Positions 7,407 through 14,027 of a DNA stretch of 16,807 bases are shown here, one piece after another (the stretch's first letter is position 1; the number at the start of each line of letters is the position of its first letter). Below the pieces are notes generated by a model. The model was not told the DNA's origin. It worked only from the letters and a program-made list of their open reading frames with translations, and ran no database searches. Source of the stretch: an uncultured Prevotellaceae bacterium. GTDB lineage: Bacteria > Bacteroidota > Bacteroidia > Bacteroidales > Bacteroidaceae. The stretch is from contig CALZOH010000041.1 of the NCBI GenBank assembly GCA_945827465.1, positions 1-16,807 of the forward strand, written 5' to 3'. The position numbers and the translations under genes were made by a program.

Positions 7407-8429
7407 TTATCTCATTAAGAAGGAGAAGCGGTCTACATTCTTCAATGCAACGCCGGTTCCCTTGGCCACACAGTGTAACGGATCGTCTGCCACACGGAAC
7501 TGAATGCCCACCTTTTGCGTCAGACGCTTGTCGATGCCACGCAGCAAGGCTCCGCCGCCGGTCAGATACACTCCGTTGTGAACAATATCCTGATACAATT
7601 CGGGAGGAGTACTTTCCAAAGCATTCATCACGGCATTCTCAATCTTGGCGATAGACTTCTCCAAGCAGTGAGCTATCTCCTGATAGCAAACCGGAACAGC
7701 CATTGGCAGGGCAGTAATACGGTTCGGACCATGCACTACGTAATCTTCGGGAGTATCTTCGCCCAAATCAGTCAGGGCAGCGCCTACATTAATCTTAATG
7801 CGCTCTGCCATACGTTCACTGACCTTTACATTGTGCTGGCGACTCATATACTCGCGAATGTCGGCTGTCAGATCATCGCCTGCCATCTTGATGGAATTAT
7901 TGGATACGATACCGCCCAACGAGATAACGGCAATCTCCGTGGTACCGCCACCTATGTCGACAATCATATTGCCTTCCGGAGCCTCCACGTCAATGCCAAT
8001 ACCGATAGCAGCGGCCATTGGTTCGTAGATGAGATAGATATCGCGTCCGCCGGCATGCTCTGCCGAGTCGCGAACAGCACGAAGTTCCACCTCAGTAGAA
8101 CCTGACGGCACACCAATCACCATTCGCAACGAAGGAGAGAAAAGGTGATTACCCGTGTGCACCATCTTAATGAGTCCGCGCATCATCTGCTCGCAAGCAT
8201 AGAAGTCGGCTATCACACCGTCGCGAAGGGGACGAATCACACGAATCTTGCTGTTTGTCTTCTCATACATCAACTTAGCGCCTCCACCCACAGCAATCAT
8301 TTTGTTGGTTTGCTGGTCGAGCGCTACCACTGAAGGCTCATCCACCACAATCTTGTCATCACTGATGATGATGGTATTGGCCGTGCCCAAGTCCATGGAC
8401 AATTCTTGCGTAAAAGAGAAAAAACCCAT
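7407..8429 (-). CDS. mreB: MreB, actin-like cell-shape protein
   Basis: This 340-residue protein of the actin/Hsp70 ATPase fold polymerises under the inner membrane and directs lateral wall synthesis. The length is standard. The phosphate-1 loop DLGTANT (13-19), the central IGVPSG segment (105-110), the phosphate-2 loop DIGGGTTE (158-165) and the adenosine-binding GGGALLRGID (291-300) are all present. The N-terminus MGFFSFTQEL is short and amphipathic, as expected for membrane contact. The start is ATG 8429, 44 bases after the purH-like stop, so the two are probably co-transcribed from the promoter upstream of purH. No separate promoter is visible in the 44 bases. Confidence 0.97.
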   Translation of the reverse strand: MGFFSFTQELSMDLGTANTIIISDDKIVVDEPSVVALDQQTNKMIAVGGGAKLMYEKTNSKIRVIRPLRDGVIADFYACEQMMRGLIKMVHTGNHLFSPSLRMVIGVPSGSTEVELRAVRDSAEHAGGRDIYLIYEPMAAAIGIGIDVEAPEGNMIVDIGGGTTEIAVISLGGIVSNNSIKMAGDDLTADIREYMSRQHNVKVSERMAERIKINVGAALTDLGEDTPEDYVVHGPNRITALPMAVPVCYQEIAHCLEKSIAKIENAVMNALESTPPELYQDIVHNGVYLTGGGALLRGIDKRLTQKVGIQFRVADDPLHCVAKGTGVALKNVDRFSFLMR

Positions 8430-8473
8430 TACTAATGTTGAATGTCGAACGTTAAAAATACAGCAATTGATGA

Positions 8474-9073
8474 CTACTCAGCACTGGCAAAATAAGCGTG
8501 AATAGCTGTATCGTAGTGGCTGCTTACTGCAAAAGCGCGCTCAGCGAAGTGACGACGCTGCTCACGGGTTGTCTGGGCGCCCTGAGCCTGCAGAATGTCA
8601 AGCAGAGGTTTGTATTCTTCCTTGCTGGGAACTATTACCACATCGTTAAAGTTCTTAGCTGCTGCGCGAATCAGAGAAATTCCGCCTATGTCGATCTTCT
8701 CGATGATGTCTGCCTCGGATGCTCCGCTGGCAACTGTCTGTTCAAAGGGATAGAGATCTACAATTACCAAATCAATGGGATTAATCTCATACTTTTGCAT
8801 CTCTGCTACGTCTGAATCTAACTCTCTGCGACCGAGAATACCTCCAAATACTTTGGGATGTAAGGTCTTCACACGACCACCCAGGATGGATGGATAGGTG
8901 GTAAGTTCTTCCACCTTCTTACACGGATATCCCAGACCTTCGATGAACTTCTGCGTTCCGCCTGTGGATAAAAATTCTACACCCTCTGCATTTAATTTTG
9001 CAAGCAACTCCTCTAATCCGTCCTTATGGAATACGGAAACCAATGCGGTTTTTATCTGTTTTGTCTCTGCCAT
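8474..9073 (-). CDS. purH: PurH N-terminal domain only: stand-alone IMP cyclohydrolase
   Basis: This 199-residue protein corresponds to the MGS-like IMP cyclohydrolase domain of PurH, which closes FAICAR to IMP, the last step of purine synthesis. Residues matching the catalytic set of the family are all present: Arg67 and Lys69 in LGGRVKTLHPK, Tyr108 in DLYPF, Asp128 in IDIGG and Lys140 in RAAAKN. The usual bifunctional PurH has about 500-510 residues, and the AICAR formyltransferase domain is entirely missing here. The protein stops with TAG just after SSHYDTAIHAYF, and only 44 bases then separate it from mreB, with no transformylase remnant in any frame, so a simple frameshift is ruled out. 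The frame is open to 9112, but that start lies upstream of the promoter element; ATG 9073 (MAETKQIK) is chosen. The formylation step must be supplied elsewhere in the genome. Confidence 0.9.
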   Translation of the reverse strand: MAETKQIKTALVSVFHKDGLEELLAKLNAEGVEFLSTGGTQKFIEGLGYPCKKVEELTTYPSILGGRVKTLHPKVFGGILGRRELDSDVAEMQKYEINPIDLVIVDLYPFEQTVASGASEADIIEKIDIGGISLIRAAAKNFNDVVIVPSKEEYKPLLDILQAQGAQTTREQRRHFAERAFAVSSHYDTAIHAYFASAE

Positions 9074-9093
9074 GATTGTACAATTTGGAAGTG

Positions 9094-9101
9094 CAAAGGT
9101 A
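9094..9101 (-). promoter_or_regulatory. -7 promoter element for purH and the mre cluster
   Basis: On the minus strand the string AGTAGTACCTTTGCAC contains TACCTTTG, an exact TAnnTTTG element. Transcription would begin near 9087, about 14 bases ahead of the ATG at 9073, giving a very short leader. A TTGATTG at 9120-9114 may act as the upstream box, but its spacing is shorter than usual. This is the only good promoter seen for the whole purH-rodA cluster. Confidence 0.65.
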
Positions 9102-9200
9102 CTACTTTTCACGCAATCAATCCGTCAAAAGAAACAGATAATCTACACGAATTTCAATCGTTTCACTAACGCTCCGCAAAAAAGTGGAGACGCTGCACAT

Positions 9201-9212
9201 GCCCTGACGGGC
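9201..9212 (-). terminator. Small hairpin after the LicD gene
   Basis: GCCC-TGAC-GGGC forms a 4-bp GC stem 9 bases past the LicD stop on the minus strand. There is no adjacent T-tract; a run of T (TTTTTT on the minus strand) appears only some 20 bases further on. It is a weak candidate for ending the aminotransferase-nucleotidyltransferase-LicD transcript ahead of the purH promoter. Confidence 0.25.
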
Positions 9213-9221
9213 AACTGCCAG

Positions 9222-10040
9222 TTATTTCTCCTTTTTATATTGGCGATAAGGAAGGTTCAGCTCCAATACATCGAAGTTGTGCTGTCTCTGCTGAGCGCCT
9301 TTTGGTATGGTCATATAATCCCCATACTTATGAGCAAGATACTGCTCACCATTTTCAGGGCCCAGGAACGACTGCCCTTCAAACGAATACTCTTTGGGCT
9401 TGCCAAAATAACCTTTGGGGAAGATGCCGTCTAAACCATCGTCGTGATCAACAACCGAAGTGGCGCTATCGTAATCATACTTCGTTTGCAAGCGGAGCAT
9501 CTTCTGCTGAATATACTGCAAGGTATAACATTTGCGAACCAACAGGGGCAACCAACAGGAGGGTCCATGTCCGTGCTTGTAGGGATTGCGGCAGCAGAAG
9601 TAGATCATCCGCTTCCAATACCAGTACTTGAAGAAATGCCAGTGACGCAACAAGGATGATTCGGGCATTCCGTCCAATGGGAATACATCAATATAGGCTC
9701 CTCCCAAATACGGAAGCTGTACGCGCTCAATGATGGTGGTGTTGGCATCCTGTATTTTGGCAAAGGGTTGGGGATAATCCGGGTCTGACTGCGTACAAAC
9801 CATTTCCAGATTGGCAGGTAACCACTCTTTTTGATGGGCAATCAGTTGCTCGTAGTCGGGACGCGGCATGGCAATGTCCATATCGTCATCCCAAGGAATG
9901 AATCCTTTATGGCGAACTGCGCCCAACAGCGTTCCGGCAAAGATATAGTAGCGCAGATGATGCTTGCGACAAGCCTCGTCAACCCCTTTCAGAATATTGA
10001 GGGTGCACTGATGAAGCGCATTGATATCGTAATGTACCAT
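9222..10040 (-). CDS. LicD-family phosphotransferase
   Basis: This 272-residue protein belongs to the LicD/nucleotidyltransferase-fold family, whose known members move phosphocholine or similar groups from a CDP-activated donor onto cell-surface glycans. The signature is clear: FAGTLLGAVRHKGFIPWDDD (34-53) running into MDIAMPRPDYE, with the metal-binding DDDMDI at 51-56. It is followed by YIDVFPLDG (116-124) and the C-terminal YGDYMTIP (239-246). It is full length for the family with a single-domain layout and no signal peptide. It is the last gene of a three-gene unit behind a LicC-like nucleotidyltransferase (27-base gap) and a HisC-like aminotransferase, so the donor is probably a nucleotide-activated amino compound. 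Which group is transferred and which glycan accepts it cannot be read from the sequence. Confidence 0.85.
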   Translation of the reverse strand: MVHYDINALHQCTLNILKGVDEACRKHHLRYYIFAGTLLGAVRHKGFIPWDDDMDIAMPRPDYEQLIAHQKEWLPANLEMVCTQSDPDYPQPFAKIQDANTTIIERVQLPYLGGAYIDVFPLDGMPESSLLRHWHFFKYWYWKRMIYFCCRNPYKHGHGPSCWLPLLVRKCYTLQYIQQKMLRLQTKYDYDSATSVVDHDDGLDGIFPKGYFGKPKEYSFEGQSFLGPENGEQYLAHKYGDYMTIPKGAQQRQHNFDVLELNLPYRQYKKEK

Positions 10041-10067
10041 GATATTGATCTGATGAATCGGTCTTAG

Positions 10068-10787
10068 TTATTGAAACATTTCGGCTGCAGCCTGAAAGTC
10101 CTCAGGAGTGTCTAATTCCACAGCTCGCAAATCGGTGACATCCGTCACCGTAAAACTGAAACCTTGCGGAATGAGACGCTCAAAGGCACGTTCATAGAAA
10201 ATGTTGTCGAGCCCTTCCTTTTCGATCATCTGTTCCATCTCTCGATAGAGAGCACGGGTATATGCCGCACTCATTTTCTCAATACCTATCGACTCACCTA
10301 CGGCTTCGCTGATGGAACAAACCTTGCTGATCTCACGCACTTTCTTGTCAGGCCCGAGCACCACCTTGATTTCTTCCTCGCCAAGAGGATGATTGTTCAA
10401 CGCGAGCGTGTCTTGATCGGGACTCTGCAATAGACGCTGCAAGATGGAAGGGTCAAACAGGATGTCACTATCCAGAAGCAACACATCCTGACCCTCTGCA
10501 TCTGCGCGCATCAGGTAGAGCGAATAGATATTATTGGTTGTTTCATACCGCTCATTGTGTACGAAGTTGACATGAAGATGCGGGAAGTGGGTCGATACAT
10601 ATTCGCGAATCTGTTCAGCCAGATAGCCGGTACAGATGGTAATGTCACGGATGCCGTTTTCGTCCAATGCCGACAACGCACGTTCCAGCAAGGTGCGATT
10701 GCCGACAGGTAGCAGGCACTTCGGACAATGTTCGGTAAGCGGGCGCAACCGTGTTGCCATACCCGCAGCAGGTATCAGGGCTCTCAT
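10068..10787 (-). CDS. LicC-like sugar-phosphate/choline-phosphate nucleotidyltransferase
   Basis: This 239-residue protein has the NTP-transferase fold. It begins MRALIPAAGMATRLRPLT (residues 1-18), the NTP-binding loop, and continues with PKCLLPV (22-28), TNNIYSLYLM (84-93), a metal-binding DSD (106-108) and VGESIGIEK (163-171). The NNIYSL and GESIGI stretches are typical of the branch that includes LicC, which activates phosphocholine to CDP-choline, rather than of hexose-1-phosphate enzymes. The frame opens at 10823, but that would overlap the aminotransferase stop; ATG 10787 leaves a 13-base gap and starts exactly at the family N-terminus, with GAAAGATCC just upstream. It sits between an aminotransferase and a LicD gene, which fits a make-activate-transfer pathway. 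The nucleotide and the substrate are not known. Confidence 0.82.
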   Translation of the reverse strand: MRALIPAAGMATRLRPLTEHCPKCLLPVGNRTLLERALSALDENGIRDITICTGYLAEQIREYVSTHFPHLHVNFVHNERYETTNNIYSLYLMRADAEGQDVLLLDSDILFDPSILQRLLQSPDQDTLALNNHPLGEEEIKVVLGPDKKVREISKVCSISEAVGESIGIEKMSAAYTRALYREMEQMIEKEGLDNIFYERAFERLIPQGFSFTVTDVTDLRAVELDTPEDFQAAAEMFQ

Positions 10788-10800
10788 AGAGGATCTTTCG

Positions 10801-11859
10801 CTAAACGTTTTGGCTGGAAGCAATGCGGCAGATAGTTTGTGCCACCTGAATGTTCTGTTCGGGACGTCCTAAGGTGATGCGCATGTGGCTGTCGACACCC
10901 GGATCGTTCATAAACTTCACTTTGTAATGCTGATCTTTGAAGGCCGCCTCCAATTGAGCCTTCAATGCAATCGGATATTTCACCAAAATGAAGTTGGCAG
11001 CTGAACGGTACACCTTGAATCCCTCTAACGGCGACAGGGTAGCCTCATACATTTTGCGACTTTCGTCCATCTGACGAGCTACATGGCGATAGTAAGCCTC
11101 ACTTTTGAGTGCAGCGATGGCAATATCTTCCGATATACGGTTGTAACCCAGATAAACATTGCTGAACTTGGCAAATTTTTCCATGCCTTTGCTCACGAAG
11201 GCGAAACCCATACGCAGTCCGGGCAGTCCATAGAACTTAGAAAGCGTACGCGCAATGATGACGTTGGGATATTTGTTCACCAACTTGCTCACATAAGTAA
11301 TGTCTTCGTTGATATAAGAAGCATAAGCTTCATCTACATATACCACCACGTCGTCGGGAACCTTGGCCAACAAGCTGTCCAATTCATCGGGCGTCAAACA
11401 ATTTCCTGTCGGATTGTTGGGAGAGGCCAACAACAAGATACGGGGCTTTACCTCTGCCAAGGCACGCTGCAAGTCTTCAAAATCATACTTAAACGTGTCG
11501 CCTTCTTCATACAAGCGATAGAGATGAGTCTCTCCGTCTACCTCGGCAGCCACCGATTGATAATACCACCATGAAAACTTCGGAATCAGAATGCGATTGT
11601 TTCCATCAGGACGCGTTAAAAAGTAGTGCACAGTCTGTTTCAGCAGGTATTCGCCGCCATAGCCTAACAAGACTTGCTGTTCGTCGAGGCCATAGAGCTC
11701 TGAAAGATATTGTGAAAAAATACTTTTTTTACCGGTATCGTATATGCGGGTATAAAAACCCAGTGTTTTAGGGTCGAAATTGTGATATGCCTGAATAACT
11801 TCGGGTGATGGATCGAAATTATACTCATTCCGATCCAAGTAATTCATTGGGGTTTTCAT
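10801..11859 (-). CDS. HisC-like class I/II PLP aminotransferase (non-histidine context)
   Basis: This 352-residue fold-type I PLP enzyme resembles histidinol-phosphate aminotransferase. It has SPNNPTGN (146-153), the cofactor-contacting DEAYASY (176-182), the Schiff-base Lys208 in TLSKFYGLPGLRMGF, and a substrate-phosphate Arg327 in SHMRITLGRP. It departs from classical HisC where GNGSDE is expected and reads GYGGEYLL (66-73). No other his genes are near; instead a LicC-like and a LicD-like gene follow directly. Related HisC-like enzymes in surface-glycan loci make phosphorylated amino alcohols (in Campylobacter jejuni, Cj1436 decarboxylates O-phosphoserine and Cj1437 aminates dihydroxyacetone phosphate to serinol phosphate), so a similar role is inferred. 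The start is ATG 11859; ATG 11847 is also possible. A -7 promoter element lies about 25 bases upstream. Confidence 0.8.
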   Translation of the reverse strand: MKTPMNYLDRNEYNFDPSPEVIQAYHNFDPKTLGFYTRIYDTGKKSIFSQYLSELYGLDEQQVLLGYGGEYLLKQTVHYFLTRPDGNNRILIPKFSWWYYQSVAAEVDGETHLYRLYEEGDTFKYDFEDLQRALAEVKPRILLLASPNNPTGNCLTPDELDSLLAKVPDDVVVYVDEAYASYINEDITYVSKLVNKYPNVIIARTLSKFYGLPGLRMGFAFVSKGMEKFAKFSNVYLGYNRISEDIAIAALKSEAYYRHVARQMDESRKMYEATLSPLEGFKVYRSAANFILVKYPIALKAQLEAAFKDQHYKVKFMNDPGVDSHMRITLGRPEQNIQVAQTICRIASSQNV

Positions 11860-11883
11860 TATCTACTTTAGGAATTTGACGTG

Positions 11884-11891
11884 CAAAAGTA
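11884..11891 (-). promoter_or_regulatory. -7 promoter element for the aminotransferase-nucleotidyltransferase-LicD unit
   Basis: On the minus strand AAAAGTGTTACTTTTGCACGTC contains TACTTTTG, an exact TAnnTTTG element. The surrounding bases closely resemble those at the purH promoter (AAAAGTAGTACCTTTGCACTTC). It lies in the 42-base gap after the upstream glycosyltransferase gene, so the three-gene unit has its own start of transcription near 11877. Confidence 0.6.
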
Positions 11892-11901
11892 ACACTTTTT
11901 T

Positions 11902-13044
11902 TTAAATCGTAGGAATCAGGCGTCTGTAAACATCCATCAGGTCGCGGCAGAGGCTTTCTTCGTCAAAACGTTGGGCATACTCGCGGCCGGAGTCTATCAT
12001 CTGCTGTCGTGAGTGGTCGTCACCGAGAACAATCCGATTGATTTCACGGGCTAAAGCTTCTTCGTCATCCGGATCGACATATACGGAGCCCGGCCCACCT
12101 GCTTCTTCCAGGCAAGAGCCGGTGCAACCGATGGCCGGAACGCCACTGCTGATTGCCTCAAGCAATGGGATGCCAAATCCTTCGCAACGTGATGGGTAAA
12201 CAAAGACTGAAGCCTGGCGGTAAAGAGCCGGTAAGTGATGAAAAGGCACTCCGCTCACCAGGCGCATTCTTCCCTCTAACCGTTCGCTACGTAAATAGGC
12301 CTCCACCTCATCGGCATAAGGAGTGCGACGCCCTACGGCTATGACCGAAATGCTTGCATCTACCTGTTTCAATGCTTGAGCCAGCAGCATCAGGTTTTTG
12401 CGCTTCTCAATACTGCCTACATATAATATATAACGCTTCGGTAAGTCGTAAGCGAGACGTACCTCTTCCAGCCGAGCCGCCGATACGGGTTGCGCAAAGC
12501 TTTTGTCGCATCCTTGATAGACTACGGCTATCTTATCAGGGCTTATCTGATAGCGATCCACGATTTCTTGTTTCGTAAACTGACTGACAGCAATGATCTG
12601 ATCGGCATTCCGGCAGGCACGGCGAAACTTAAAATTATAAATCAGGCGGTCAATGGCGTGATAACCTTCCGGAAAACGCAAGAAAAGCAGGTCGTGAATG
12701 GTCACCACGGTTTTCACCCCCTTGGCACGTCTGATGTTGAGCGGCAATTCATTGCTCAAACCATGGTAAAGACTGATACCGTCTTGCTGCAAAGCATCAT
12801 TCAGTCCCACGATGCGCCACAATCCGGAGAACAAACGCTGCCACTTCGTTGTCGGATAACAAAAATGAAGCCGATCACTCTTCGGCAACCTCTGCAAGAG
12901 CCTCGCCTTGCGTTGGCTGGGCATATACAGATAAAGTTGGAAGTCGGGAGCATGTTTCAGCAACATCTCCAACACAAAACGGCTGTAATTACCCAAGCCG
13001 GTAGCATTCTGAGCGGCCCGCTTGGCATCAAATCCAATGTTCAT
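11902..13044 (-). CDS. Glycosyltransferase family 4 (GT-B fold)
   Basis: This 380-residue retaining-type glycosyltransferase has an N-terminal acceptor half (MNIGFDAKRAAQNATGLGNY, with the glycine-rich GLGNY loop at 16-20, and TIHDLLFL around 115-122) and a C-terminal donor half. The donor half contains VGSIEKRKN (209-217), the donor-phosphate site, and EGFGIPLLEA (288-297), the E-x7-E motif that contacts the nucleotide sugar. The frame opens at 13191, but the first 49 residues lie within the upstream gene; ATG 13044 shares its A with the preceding TAA (TAATG), so translation is coupled. It is the third gene of a GT9-GT2-GT4 unit making a surface glycan, probably lipopolysaccharide core, O-antigen or a related glycan. 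Donor sugar unknown. Confidence 0.88.
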   Translation of the reverse strand: MNIGFDAKRAAQNATGLGNYSRFVLEMLLKHAPDFQLYLYMPSQRKARLLQRLPKSDRLHFCYPTTKWQRLFSGLWRIVGLNDALQQDGISLYHGLSNELPLNIRRAKGVKTVVTIHDLLFLRFPEGYHAIDRLIYNFKFRRACRNADQIIAVSQFTKQEIVDRYQISPDKIAVVYQGCDKSFAQPVSAARLEEVRLAYDLPKRYILYVGSIEKRKNLMLLAQALKQVDASISVIAVGRRTPYADEVEAYLRSERLEGRMRLVSGVPFHHLPALYRQASVFVYPSRCEGFGIPLLEAISSGVPAIGCTGSCLEEAGGPGSVYVDPDDEEALAREINRIVLGDDHSRQQMIDSGREYAQRFDEESLCRDLMDVYRRLIPTI

Positions 13045-14027
13045 TACTTCTCGGCTTGACTTAGATGACGGTCGTAGCGTTCGCACATTCTCATAAAGCT
13101 CCGTTCGCTGCGACAACAGCGATGAATCAAAGCATACAGCGTCTTCTTCAGACTCATCACCGGGAAAAGCGGAATGTAAAGTTCTCGGCAAAGGGAGTAG
13201 TCGGCATGCGCCAAAGCATATTTAAAGCAATTGACAGCCGATTTTTTCCGAACAAGTCTGACACTGCGTTTCCCTTCAGCAGGAGGATAGTGAGTAGCAA
13301 AATATAACCGGGTATTGGAACTCAGGAAGAAGAAGTCAATCTTGCGCCGCTTCTCCTTGAAGTGGCTCATTGATACCTCCAAAATGCGATGCACAGCCGT
13401 GCGCTCACGGAGCAGTTTCACTTGTGAACGACTGGCTATCCAATTGAACCAAAATATGTCGCCGGTAAAATAACGCCGACTGTCAAGTTTGGGGGCCTGC
13501 AACAGCAAACTCTTACGCATCAACACGGTGACATACCAAATGCTGTCGCGACAAGCCAGTGACCGGGCGTAGACATTGCCCTCTAACTCATGAAAACGGA
13601 AACTCACCATTTCCTGACGGCTTTCGTTGAACTTATCAAAATAGGTGTACACCATGCCCACCGTTGCGTCGGCGTCAAGCATGGGTACTTGCATCTGCAG
13701 TTTCTTCGGATGGGTCCAATAGTCATCTCCCTCGCATATCGCAATGTACTCTCCGCGCGACTGAGGCAATAACACGTCGCGCACAATATCTACTCCTCGG
13801 GAATATTGATTCTCCGTTTGACGAATAAAGCGTATGCGTTCGGGATAACGATCTGCATATTCCTGCACCACATCGGCTGTTCCGTCAGTAGAATAGTCGT
13901 CGTGCACCAATATCTCATATTTGAAGTCGGTTTCCTGCTTCAACACACCTTCCAGGCATGCGCGTATATAGGGCGCATGGTTATAGGTGGGGCATAACAC
14001 CGATACTTTCACTTCATCACTTCTCAT
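13044..14027 (-). CDS. Glycosyltransferase family 2 (GT-A fold)
   Basis: This 327-residue cytoplasmic inverting-type glycosyltransferase begins with the GT2 core: VSVLCPTYNHAPYI (9-21), the nucleotide-contacting HDDYSTDGT (42-50) and the metal-binding DXD equivalent EGDDYW (99-104). The C-terminal 120 residues are basic and without membrane segments. The frame begins with GTG at 14030 immediately followed by ATG 14027. The ATG overlaps the upstream stop as TGATG and is chosen; the downstream gene starts at its stop as TAATG. The acceptor and sugar cannot be inferred; similar GT2 proteins extend lipopolysaccharide or capsule oligosaccharides in Bacteroidota. Confidence 0.88.
   Translation of the reverse strand: MRSDEVKVSVLCPTYNHAPYIRACLEGVLKQETDFKYEILVHDDYSTDGTADVVQEYADRYPERIRFIRQTENQYSRGVDIVRDVLLPQSRGEYIAICEGDDYWTHPKKLQMQVPMLDADATVGMVYTYFDKFNESRQEMVSFRFHELEGNVYARSLACRDSIWYVTVLMRKSLLLQAPKLDSRRYFTGDIFWFNWIASRSQVKLLRERTAVHRILEVSMSHFKEKRRKIDFFFLSSNTRLYFATHYPPAEGKRSVRLVRKKSAVNCFKYALAHADYSLCRELYIPLFPVMSLKKTLYALIHRCCRSERSFMRMCERYDRHLSQAEK

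Noticed and set aside
8430..8480. Frameshift breaking a full-length purH
   Set aside because: After the TAG only 44 bases remain before mreB, and none of the frames encodes the start of the formyltransferase domain, so the domain is absent rather than shifted out of frame.
9222..10823. Complete phosphocholine (lic) locus
   Set aside because: LicC-like and LicD-like genes are present, but no choline kinase (LicA) or choline transporter (LicB) is seen; an aminotransferase stands in their place.
10801..11859. Standard histidine-biosynthesis hisC
   Set aside because: No other his genes are nearby, the GNGSDE segment is altered and the gene is in a unit with LicC- and LicD-like genes; kept as HisC-like only.
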